IMG/VR virus record: IMGVR_UViG_3300031578_000036
Span: 1 to 59,113 of that record
Origin: a virus
DNA length: 59,113 bases
Reading direction: 5' to 3' (one strand)
Position numbers and translations under genes: made by a program. This document shows positions 1 through 7,201 of this stretch, in pieces (position 1 is the stretch's first letter; each line of letters begins with the position of its first letter). The notes under the pieces were generated by a model, which saw only the letters and a program-made list of their open reading frames with translations, was not told the DNA's origin and searched no databases.

Positions 1-2341
1 AGTCCATCGTGATGCCCATGCTCTCGGCCAGATCAGTGAAGTCCTCGAGCGTATACCCAGCCGCCTTCAGCGTGTCCTCCAGGACCTCCTTCGGTCTGCC
101 CTGCATCCAACCCACACCGCCCGTGAACTCCGTGCCCCCGAACGCCGTGATGGCCTTACTCGCCGCCGAGAAGATCCCGGCGCCCTTAGCGCCAACTAGC
201 ACATCGGCCAGCTTGTCGATATGGGTGTTCAACCGTTCCAGCGCCTCATTGTTCGCCTTCAGCGCCTCTGTCCGTGCGACTTCCTCGGGGCTCGGCCCCT
301 TGTCGGCGAAGATGCCCGAGAGGATGCTGGCAAGACCGGCACCGATACCTAGTGCCACATTGGCCTGGCCCAACCCGCCGAGCGCGCCCCAGCCGCCTGC
401 CGCCTTCATCGAAAAGAGCTGGTCAGCGATGTTGGCCACGCTGTTGAGCGAGGCCGCCGCGTTGTCGCCCATGAACCCGAACGAGCGCCCCAGGTCCAAC
501 AGCCCGCGCGCCAGCATGGACACACTATGGAGGGTGTCGTCCAACGTCTCCGGCAGTTCCGCACCGGGCCCGCTCAGGAACGCCTCCAGCATCCCGTACA
601 TCTGCCGCTCGCTGTCGGTCATGTCGTCTACCGAGCGACCCGTCAGCGTCATCTGCTTGCGGATCGTCTGGAGCATCACAACCGAGGTGCCCATCTCGCG
701 CGGCATGGCTGCCCACGCCTGGAGTAGCCCCTCCACGTTCTCCTGGAAGCTGAGCACGTCGCTCTGTGCCATCACCAGCCGCTCGGCTTCCTCTACCGTC
801 TCGGCCAGCTTCTGGCGGAGCGCCTCATACTCGGCGGTCAGCCCGGCTACATCGGGGCCCTGGACTTTAATCTTTTCGCTCAGTTCCCCCATGGCCTTAT
901 TGAAGTCACTGATCTTCTCATCCAGTCCGCTGGGCGGCGGTGCGGCTGCCCCGGTCGGGACGGCCAGCGCCTTGAGTCGGTTGTAGATCACCTCCACGGT
1001 GCGCATCGCGGCCACGGCCTTCTGCATCTTGGTAGATGTCAGTTCCGTGCCCTTGGCCAGCAGATCGTCCACCTCATCCGAGAGTTGGTTGAATAGGGCA
1101 CGCGCGCCCTCAACCTGGCTCAGCATATCCTGGTAGTGGGCGATGCTGGAGGCGTTGGGCAGTTCCCCACCGGAGGACAGCGCCGCCGCAGCCAACCCAG
1201 CCGCCTGGGCCGTGCCGTACTTGTCCCAGCTTTCCGTGCCCTTGTCGAGCGCCGCGTTGATGAGTCCGAGCATACGGGCCACGATGGGCAGCGTATTGTT
1301 GCCGAGTTCCAGAAGGGAGACGTTTACCTTGTTCTTGAGCAACTTCCACTGGTTGCCCAATTCGCCGTTCATCTTCTTGACTGCCGTTTCCGTGGTGCCC
1401 GACGCCTTCTCCATGCGCCCGATGCTCTCCACGAACTGATCGGTACCCGTGCCGGCCAGCACGCTCGCGGCCCGGAACGCGCGGAGCTCGGGGAGGATCT
1501 GTGCCATCACCTGCACGTTGCCGCCCGTCACCTGCTTGAGTTCGGCCATCATCCCGGCCAGGCCCTTCGACTTCAGAGCGGCCAGGCCAAACTCCATGCC
1601 CATCTCTTCCGCCTTCGCCGCCCCCAGGCTTTCCGTGTCCATGAGGGCGAGCAACAGCCGGTTGAGCGAGGTCACGGCCTCGGCCCCCATGATGCCACGC
1701 TGCGTCATGGTCGCAATCGCGGCGCCTACCACCTCGATGCTCTGGCCCGTCAGCGCCGCGGTATTCGCCACGTCACCGATCTGCGTGGCCAGTTCACCGA
1801 ACCGGATCACGCCCTCGTTCACCGTCTGAAATAGCACGTCCGAGACGCGGGTGGCCTGACCCGCTCCCATCCCGTAGGAGTTCAGCACGGTGGTCAGCGC
1901 ATTGACGACCGTGGTGGTTTCCGTCAACCCAGCCACGCCAGCCTTGGCGGCAACCTCCAGAACCTCGTAAGCCGCAGCCGTGTCCGTGATGCCCGCGCTC
2001 ACGACCTCGTACATGCCCTGGACAAGTTCAACGGGCGCCTTGGGGACCTCCGTGCTGAGCTTGATGATCTGGTCCCGGAGTTCGCCCATCTGGTCCACGG
2101 TCGTGGGGAGCAACGTGGACAGTTCACGCATGGCCTTATCGAGTTCGGCCGCCATCTTCGTGCCCTTCACGCCAGCCAGTACCGCAGCAGCGCCCAGGGC
2201 GACGAACATACCAGTGGGCGTTACGATGGCCGCGCCGAGCTTCTTGAGCATGCCGGTGGCCTGCCCGATCCCCGCATTCAGCGGGGCCAGGTTGGTGCCC
2301 AGGTCCCAATAGAGCTGATCTATCCGCTGGCCCTTAGCCAC
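1..2341 (-). CDS. Tape measure protein, N-terminal part (runs off left edge)
   Basis: Tape measure protein sets tail length and is packed inside the tail tube. The GTG start at 2341 follows a GGGGG run about 7 bases upstream and lies 10 bases after the previous stop. The first 300 residues resemble the TP901/PhageMin_Tail core (hydrophobic Ala/Gly helix near residues 30-60, then long amphipathic helices). The frame is open to position 1. Because 149-275 equals 58987-59113 and the frame is kept, the gene continues at 59113 and ends at 58036, giving about 1047 residues. It follows the tube and two small chaperone-like genes, the standard tail order. Confidence 0.9.
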   Translation of the reverse strand, partial: MAKGQRIDQLYWDLGTNLAPLNAGIGQATGMLKKLGAAIVTPTGMFVALGAAAVLAGVKGTKMAAELDKAMRELSTLLPTTVDQMGELRDQIIKLSTEVPKAPVELVQGMYEVVSAGITDTAAAYEVLEVAAKAGVAGLTETTTVVNALTTVLNSYGMGAGQATRVSDVLFQTVNEGVIRFGELATQIGDVANTAALTGQSIEVVGAAIATMTQRGIMGAEAVTSLNRLLLALMDTESLGAAKAEEMGMEFGLAALKSKGLAGMMAELKQVTGGNVQVMAQILPELRAFRAASVLAGTGTDQFVESIGRMEKASGTTETAVKKMNGELGNQWKLLKNKVNVSLLELGNNTLPIVARMLGLINAALDKGTESWDKYGTAQAAGLAAAALSSGGELPNASSIAHYQDMLSQVEGARALFNQLSDEVDDLLAKGTELTSTKMQKAVAAMRTVEVIYNRLKALAVPTGAAAPPPSGLDEKISDFNKAMGELSEKIKVQGPDVAGLTAEYEALRQKLAETVEEAERLVMAQSDVLSFQENVEGLLQAWAAMPREMGTSVVMLQTIRKQMTLTGRSVDDMTDSERQMYGMLEAFLSGPGAELPETLDDTLHSVSMLARGLLDLGRSFGFMGDNAAASLNSVANIADQLFSMKAAGGWGALGGLGQANVALGIGAGLASILSGIFADKGPSPEEVARTEALKANNEALERLNTHIDKLADVLVGAKGAGIFSAASKAITAFGGTEFTGGVGWMQGRPKEVLEDTLKAAGYTLEDFTDLAESMGITMD
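149..275. repeat. Left copy of 127-bp exact terminal repeat
   Basis: These 127 bases are identical to 58987-59113, the last bases of the window. Bases 1-148 also align with 58839-58986 but with about 17 mismatches. Both copies lie in the tape measure gene in the same frame. An exact 127-base match is what an assembler using k=127 leaves at a graph join, so this is probably an assembly overlap of a circular or circularly permuted genome rather than a biological terminal repeat. Confidence 0.85.
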
Positions 2342-2351
2342 GCAGCCCCCG

Positions 2352-2684
2352 TTAGTTGACCGTCTGTGCCTTACTCCGCTTCGTCGCCTCGCGCAGCACG
2401 TACCACGTGGCCACGCGCGCCGGGTCGGTCCATTCGGTGATCGGCCCGATACCCGGGCGGGCGTAGCTCAGGCACGCCGCCGGGCCCTCCGTGTCCATGT
2501 CCCGCGCCCACACCCATACCCACGCCTCACGCCCCGTCCCGTGCTCGGCGGCCAGTTCCTCACCGACCCGCTGGAGGCCCGTCAGGCCCACGTCGTCGGC
2601 TACCTGCACGAACACGCCGACCCCGCCGTCCTTGCCGTCCACAATGCGCTGCCAGGCCAGGCCGGTGCTTGCCGCCATCTTCAT
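2352..2684 (-). CDS. Small protein between tube and tape measure, possible tail assembly chaperone
   Basis: A 110-residue protein with no family I recognise. Its ATG overlaps the stop of the preceding 272-residue gene (ATGA), and it ends 10 bases before the tape measure start. The position between tail tube and tape measure is where siphoviruses keep the G/GT tail assembly chaperones, which suggests that role. No slippery heptamer for the usual frameshift is evident; the two products seem to be separate genes. Confidence 0.7.
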   Translation of the reverse strand: MKMAASTGLAWQRIVDGKDGGVGVFVQVADDVGLTGLQRVGEELAAEHGTGREAWVWVWARDMDTEGPAACLSYARPGIGPITEWTDPARVATWYVLREATKRSKAQTVN

Positions 2685-3499
2685 GCCGTGGGCACCTCCG
2701 GCTCGGCTTCACGGGCCAGCCTGACGGTAGCAAGTAGGCTGACCAGGGAGCGGTCCCGGGCGAGTCGCGCCGGATCCTCATTGAGCCGCATGGCCAGGCT
2801 ACCCAGAAACACATTCCACGACATCGGTGTCTCGGTGGGGCCGCCCTTCATCGGCTTCACGATGCGGGCCAGGGCCTCGAGGCGTACCGCGTTGACCCGC
2901 AGGAACGCCGCATGGATGCGGTATAGGTCGAGCGGGTCGAGGTCCACCCACCGGTCGGGAATGTCGGCCTGCGGGTCCATGTACGGCCCGCCGCCCGGTC
3001 CCGGATAGGTGGCCACGGCTGCAATCGCACCCAACTGCCAGGCAAGCTCGTGCTCCACCTTCTCCATCGTAGTCACGGGTTCCCTCACGCCCGAACCTTC
3101 CAGTGTGCCGGCGGTTGCGGCCTCGCGTAGCGCCTCAAGCCGGGCGGCCAGCCAGTCGCACATCCAACTGCGGGCCCGGAACCAGAGCAGCGCGTCCAGC
3201 CCCTTGGGATGCACGTCCACCGCGGTCCCGTCAAGCAGGCGGGTGCGCACCGGCTCCTCACGCAGCGCGGCCAGCACTTCCTCCTCTGCCGCACCCTTGG
3301 CGCTCGGCGCCTGGGCATCATCGTAGACCCACGAGCGCAGGGTACCGTATAGCTGGACCCACGCCACGATTCCACCGCTGCGCTTCGGCCACACGGCCCC
3401 AAGTTCCTCGGCCGTCACCCGCTTCCGGGCCAGCAGGTGCGCGCGCATATTCTCACATTGCGAACGCACCCATTGGCTCGTCGTCAGTTTCAGGGCCAC
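2681..3499 (-). CDS. Tail-region protein, probable tail assembly chaperone
   Basis: A 272-residue mostly helical protein rich in Ala, Arg and Glu; no recognised domain. The GTG at 3499 begins two bases after the stop of the tail tube gene, and its stop overlaps the next ATG. Location between tail tube and tape measure suggests a tail assembly chaperone or tube-associated factor. A start at the internal ATG around codon 18 is an alternative because no clear Shine-Dalgarno sequence precedes the GTG. Confidence 0.7.
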   Translation of the reverse strand: MALKLTTSQWVRSQCENMRAHLLARKRVTAEELGAVWPKRSGGIVAWVQLYGTLRSWVYDDAQAPSAKGAAEEEVLAALREEPVRTRLLDGTAVDVHPKGLDALLWFRARSWMCDWLAARLEALREAATAGTLEGSGVREPVTTMEKVEHELAWQLGAIAAVATYPGPGGGPYMDPQADIPDRWVDLDPLDLYRIHAAFLRVNAVRLEALARIVKPMKGGPTETPMSWNVFLGSLAMRLNEDPARLARDRSLVSLLATVRLAREAEPEVPTA

Positions 3500-3500
3500 G

Positions 3501-4250
3501 TTACGTGACCGGGTTGATCCAGCGCCAGTGCGCCGCATTGAACACCAACTGCGCGGGCGCGTCCTGGCCGCGCGCCAGTCCGATGCTCTTGCTGGGATCC
3601 ACCTTGCAATCCCAGAACTGGAGCTCCACCGTGGCGCCGTTGCCCAGCGTGCCCCGTGCCCAGAACCCGACCGGGCTCTCCCCGCTCAGGCTTGCCGGCG
3701 TCCAGTCCACCACGTAGGGGTCGAGCGGCGTCGAAGTGCCGGCCCCGTGCATGGCGCTGTCCGCGATGCCCACGGCGGCGAGCAGGTTCTCGCACGATAG
3801 GTTTTCCAGCGAGACGGTGACCTTGTACTCGCTGTGATTGATGTTGTAGTCGTAGCCGTGCCTACGGGTCGCGGCATCAATCCGCGTCCGGTCCACGGCC
3901 ACATCCAACTGCACCCCGTCGTCGCTTAGGTCGCCCAGGTTTGTGCGGTCCAGCTCCCACACCAACTCACCGATTGCGTGGGCGTAGGCCATCTTGGAGA
4001 CGAGCGGCAGGTTCGTGCTCGCGCCTTCCGTCTTGGCGATCTCCATGACGCCGGGGCTCCCGATCCTCACATAGTCGCCGCCCCCTGTGCTCGCGCCCGT
4101 CTTGGCCGCCAACTTGATCGTCGTGGCGCCCACCACGGAGGCCGAGGCCACGGTAGTGCGTAGCGTGGTCGCTCCGGTGCTCTTGTTCGTCATCTTGCCG
4201 AACTGGCTCAGCGCCTTGAAGAGTTCCGCGTTCGAATTCGTGCGTGCCAT
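3501..4250 (-). CDS. Major tail tube-like protein, copy 2
   Basis: A 249-residue paralogue of the next gene upstream (4263-4997). Both begin MART-N-NAELFKALSQFG, share a central block around YDYNINHSEYK and end with the pattern W-INPV. An AAGGAG site lies 10 bases before the ATG at 4250. The position after neck genes and before tape measure, and the tandem paralogy, indicate a tail tube protein or a tube protein plus a related tail subunit. Which copy is the abundant one cannot be told from sequence. Confidence 0.8.
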   Translation of the reverse strand: MARTNSNAELFKALSQFGKMTNKSTGATTLRTTVASASVVGATTIKLAAKTGASTGGGDYVRIGSPGVMEIAKTEGASTNLPLVSKMAYAHAIGELVWELDRTNLGDLSDDGVQLDVAVDRTRIDAATRRHGYDYNINHSEYKVTVSLENLSCENLLAAVGIADSAMHGAGTSTPLDPYVVDWTPASLSGESPVGFWARGTLGNGATVELQFWDCKVDPSKSIGLARGQDAPAQLVFNAAHWRWINPVT

Positions 4251-4262
4251 CGTCGTGTCTCC

Positions 4263-4997
4263 TTACGCCACCGGGTTGAGCCAGCGGACATGCTGGGAAT
4301 TGAAGACGAGCTGGAGCGGCGCGTCCTGGCCCCGGGCGAACTTCACCGACTTGCTGGGGTCGATCCGGCAGTCCCACATCTGGACTTCGACGGTGTTCCC
4401 GTTGCCCAGCGTGCCCCTCGCCCAGAAATGCACCGGCTTGATCGTGTCCAGGTTGGCCGGGGTCGCATCGGCCACGTAGGGATCGGCGGCCGTACCGGCT
4501 CCGTGCCGGTTGGTCTCCGGGATGCCCAGCGACGTCAGCACGTTCTCGTCGCTCAGGTTCTCCAGGTTGACCGTGGCCTTGTATTCCGTGTGGTTGATGT
4601 TGTAGTCGTATGCATGGCGCCGGGTGGCCGCGTCGATGCGCGTCCGGTCGGCCGCCACGTCCACCACCACGCCATCGTCGGACAGATCCCCGAGGATGGT
4701 GCGCGTCAACTCCAACACCGTCTCGCCCGCCGCATGGGCATAGGCCGTCTTGCTCACGAGGACCGCGCTGGTGCTGGCGGTTTCGATCTGCGCCACCTCC
4801 ATCACACCGGAAGGCCCAATCCTGATGTAGTCGAGCGCCGTGCCGCCCACCGCACTGGCGATCTTGACCGTGCTTACACCCGCTGCGTAGGCAGCCGACA
4901 GGGTGGTGCTGACCTTCGAGGCCGCCGTGCTGTCGTCCATCATCCCGAACTGACTCAGGGCCTTGAACAACTCTGCGTTCGTATTCGTCCTCGCCAT
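4263..4997 (-). CDS. Major tail tube-like protein, copy 1
   Basis: A 244-residue protein with a strong GGAGGG site before the ATG at 4997. It is the first of a tandem pair with 3501-4250, and similarity runs along the full length with most divergence in residues 20-70. The intergenic gap between copies is only 12 bases, as expected for a recent-to-moderate tandem duplication. Its role is presumed to be the tail tube or a tube-related subunit, from location between the tail terminator-like gene and the tape measure. Confidence 0.8.
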   Translation of the reverse strand: MARTNTNAELFKALSQFGMMDDSTAASKVSTTLSAAYAAGVSTVKIASAVGGTALDYIRIGPSGVMEVAQIETASTSAVLVSKTAYAHAAGETVLELTRTILGDLSDDGVVVDVAADRTRIDAATRRHAYDYNINHTEYKATVNLENLSDENVLTSLGIPETNRHGAGTAADPYVADATPANLDTIKPVHFWARGTLGNGNTVEVQMWDCRIDPSKSVKFARGQDAPLQLVFNSQHVRWLNPVA

Positions 4998-5025
4998 CTC
5001 GCCCTCCTAGTTGAAAGGCCCCCGC

Positions 5026-5451
5026 CTATCGGTTGAACCTGATCTCCCACTCCTGCTGCACCCTTATCCTGCCCTCGTCCAGTTCCGGTAAGTCGCGCCT
5101 GCTGCGCAGGTAGGGGATCGCGTCCACCGGTTTCGTCCGACCTGTGCTTGCTAGGTTGGTCTGCGTGAACACGGTCTCCATCCTGTCGGCCATGTCCCAG
5201 GCCAGCCCCGCGCTATCCGTTTCCGTGTAGTAGTCGAGCTGGAGTCCTAGCCTCAGCGCGTCCTTCGGTCCCTTCGTTGGCGTGCCGGTTGGAAAGAAGC
5301 CGACGATCACCGGCATGCTGTTCATGCCCCGGTCGCCCCAACGCAGCAGCGGGTACGTCTTGCCCGACAGCGTGGCGAGCCCACCCGCGCCTGTATCGCC
5401 CTTGGCGATCTCAAACAGCGCCACCCACACGTCCCACTCGTTATTGGCCAT
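5026..5451 (-). CDS. Tail terminator-like minor tail protein
   Basis: A 141-residue protein whose ATG at 5451 lies inside the end of the preceding gene (11-base overlap). The pattern resembles tail-completion proteins: an early segment WVALFEIAKGD, an internal strand with VIVGFFP, and a C-terminal VQQEWEIRFNR strand. It sits between an HK97 gp10-like neck protein and the tail tube genes, the usual place of the tail terminator. Assignment rests mainly on gene order. Confidence 0.7.
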   Translation of the reverse strand: MANNEWDVWVALFEIAKGDTGAGGLATLSGKTYPLLRWGDRGMNSMPVIVGFFPTGTPTKGPKDALRLGLQLDYYTETDSAGLAWDMADRMETVFTQTNLASTGRTKPVDAIPYLRSRRDLPELDEGRIRVQQEWEIRFNR

Positions 5452-5998
5452 TGCCGCCGCCCGTCAGGCCGCCCAATACCTTCGTGCCCTTGCCCAGCGC
5501 GTACCTGACGCCCTGCGTCATGCCGTCCTTCGCGGCCTCCTTGGCCGGTCGTGCATGGGGTCTCGGCTGGAGCACGAAGTTCTTCCCTGGGTGGGGACCC
5601 GTTCTTGACCCAGCGACGTTGACTCCGTACTCCAGCGCGAGCCCATATCTCAAGCCCGTGCCCACTCTCATGTTCTCGCCCACCTCGGCTATGCCGATGC
5701 TCTGCCCCAGCTGGTGGGTGTCGGGTGCGGGCGGATCGCCCGGTGCGCTTGCCGTGTGCGATGAACTCCGACCCGGATGCCCAGGACTGCCCGGGATGGC
5801 GATCACCCGCCCACCCTTCGTGATGAAGCTGATCCCGGCCGGATACGTCTTGCCCGAGCCGGGCTGGTTCAGCACGTCCTTCCACTCGCCCTGGAGCTCG
5901 ATGGCCGCACGCTTCAGCGCGCCCTTGCGGGCCGCCATCATACCCATGCCCGCAACGATCTGGGCGGGTGAAGCCTTGAGCGTCCAACCGCGATTCAT
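5441..5998 (-). CDS. HK97 gp10-like head-tail/neck protein
   Basis: A 185-residue protein. The ATG at 5998 overlaps the stop of the preceding gene. It has an N-terminal helical region with several Ala/Lys blocks, then a Gly-rich beta segment, a GLRYGLALEYGV motif and GKNFVLQPR near residue 140, which match the look of HK97 gp10-like neck or tail-completion proteins. Neighbours are a head-closure-like gene upstream and a tail-terminator-like gene downstream. Confidence 0.7.
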   Translation of the reverse strand: MNRGWTLKASPAQIVAGMGMMAARKGALKRAAIELQGEWKDVLNQPGSGKTYPAGISFITKGGRVIAIPGSPGHPGRSSSHTASAPGDPPAPDTHQLGQSIGIAEVGENMRVGTGLRYGLALEYGVNVAGSRTGPHPGKNFVLQPRPHARPAKEAAKDGMTQGVRYALGKGTKVLGGLTGGGNGQ

Positions 5999-6363
5999 GC
6001 CGTGCTCTCCGTTGTGAGCTTGAGCAGCGCCCGCGTATGCTGCCCGCCCGCCGTCGTGTAGGGCCGTAGCGCCTCCACGAACCACTTGGTGCCCGAGGGA
6101 TAGGGGCCCGCCGTCTGCTTCAGCAGATCGCCCCGTGCCACGGCTACCGTGCTATTCAGGAACACCTGATGCGTGCCCACCAACTCCTGGCCCCACGTCC
6201 GCTGGACTTCCGCAGGCGAGACGGGCTGGATATGGGCAGCCTTCGAGCCGATCACCGTGCTGCTGAACGCCAGGTGCGTGACGCCGTTCACGACCGTTTC
6301 CGTGGGCCGGAATACCGTCACGGTATGGTCAAGCATGGCGGCGAGATCCGGGTTTACAGCCAT
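5995..6363 (-). CDS. Head closure (stopper)-like protein
   Basis: A 122-residue beta-rich protein starting MAVNPDLAAMLDHTVTVFRP, a pattern typical of phage head-closure/minor capsid proteins in which a short helix is followed by the first strand of a small barrel. The sequence ends with strands around KWFVEALRPY and ALLKLTTE. It stands between a head-tail connector gene and the gp10-like gene. Function assigned by fold impression and synteny. Confidence 0.7.
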   Translation of the reverse strand: MAVNPDLAAMLDHTVTVFRPTETVVNGVTHLAFSSTVIGSKAAHIQPVSPAEVQRTWGQELVGTHQVFLNSTVAVARGDLLKQTAGPYPSGTKWFVEALRPYTTAGGQHTRALLKLTTESTA

Positions 6364-6412
6364 GCGTCACCCGCCCGAATGGCAAGCAAACCGGAGGCGA
6401 ATTGTGCGGCCA

Positions 6413-6847
6413 CTAGTCGGTGCTCCCCGAGTCCATGTCCATCATCGGGATGACCTCGGAGAACATCCCCGAGGAGAACGCGGGCCCAGGCCGGTCCTCA
6501 TCGTCACGCTCCGTGTCCCGATCCGCGACGCTGATCCCGATGGCGCCCACGCAGCCGGCGTCCTGCGCCACCCCGGCCTCGATCTCCCCTGCCAGCGCCA
6601 GATACGCCTTGGCCTTCTGGGAGTGCGAGATGCTGAGTTGGTCCATGCCGATGTCGGCCTTGCGGCTGAACTTGGCGGCAATGGCCCGCGCTACCGCTGA
6701 GGCCGCCTTGAACTTCGACCCGTAGGTAGCCAGCGCCGCCGCGATCTCCGCGTCCGTCTGGAGCGGGTCGGTACTGTCCGTGTCCCCGACGCGCCAGCGG
6801 ATCCAGTCGCGGCTGCTTGTGCCCGGATCGGTATACGTGAAGGCCAT
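6413..6847 (-). CDS. Head-tail connector (gp6-like) protein
   Basis: A 144-residue protein. The N-terminus (RDWIRWRVGDTD, then LQTDAEIAAAL) is typical of gp6/gp15-like head-tail adaptors, which begin with helices that clip onto the portal. A second helix block around residues 45-100 (KAASAVARAIAAKFSR, then KAKAYLALAGEIEAG) agrees. The C-terminal 40 residues are acidic and probably flexible. Located just before the head-closure gene. Confidence 0.75.
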   Translation of the reverse strand: MAFTYTDPGTSSRDWIRWRVGDTDSTDPLQTDAEIAAALATYGSKFKAASAVARAIAAKFSRKADIGMDQLSISHSQKAKAYLALAGEIEAGVAQDAGCVGAIGISVADRDTERDDEDRPGPAFSSGMFSEVIPMMDMDSGSTD

Positions 6848-6850
6848 GGC

Positions 6851-7201
6851 CTACAGCGTCCCGCACACCTTGACGGTGAGCGTCGGGGCCGTGGAGCTCG
6901 TGCTTGTCAGGGTCGTTAGACTGAACCGCACCTGGCGCGCGATCTTCACCGCCGTGGAGCACGCATAGCCCACTGCGCCCTTGGTCGAGATCGTGTAGAC
7001 CTCGCCAGCGGCCGGCGCCGTGGCATCGCTCAGCGTGCCCTGCATCGTGCCCTTGGCCGTCACGGTCGATGTGCTTCCACCGCTCGCCAGGCAGAGGGCC
7101 CACCTGCCCAGCGGGCCGCGCAACTTGTGCCATGATCCCGGCGACGTGCTGCTCGTGCCGTCAAAGATCGTCTCCGGCCCCCAACTGGTATCCTGGATCA
7201 T
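6851..7201 (-). CDS. Structural protein of head-tail region, unknown
   Basis: A 116-residue Thr/Ser-rich beta-type protein that I do not assign to a family. The ATG at 7201 overlaps the stop of the intein-containing gene (ATGA). It sits among head and connector genes and lacks signal peptide or membrane segments. It might be a decoration or neck component. Confidence 0.7.
   Translation of the reverse strand: MIQDTSWGPETIFDGTSSTSPGSWHKLRGPLGRWALCLASGGSTSTVTAKGTMQGTLSDATAPAAGEVYTISTKGAVGYACSTAVKIARQVRFSLTTLTSTSSTAPTLTVKVCGTL

Noticed and set aside
149-275. 127-bp repeat as biological direct terminal repeats or attachment sites
   Set aside because: It lies inside the tape measure gene in frame and has the exact length of a common assembly k-mer; no integrase is present.
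9-986. 325-codon plus-strand frame opposite the tape measure gene
   Set aside because: Ser/Ala-rich shadow of a helical minus-strand protein; no Shine-Dalgarno and no family.
2352-3499. Programmed -1 frameshift for a G/GT tail chaperone pair
   Set aside because: The second gene has its own ATG in ATGA overlap, and I see no slippery heptamer near the end of the first.
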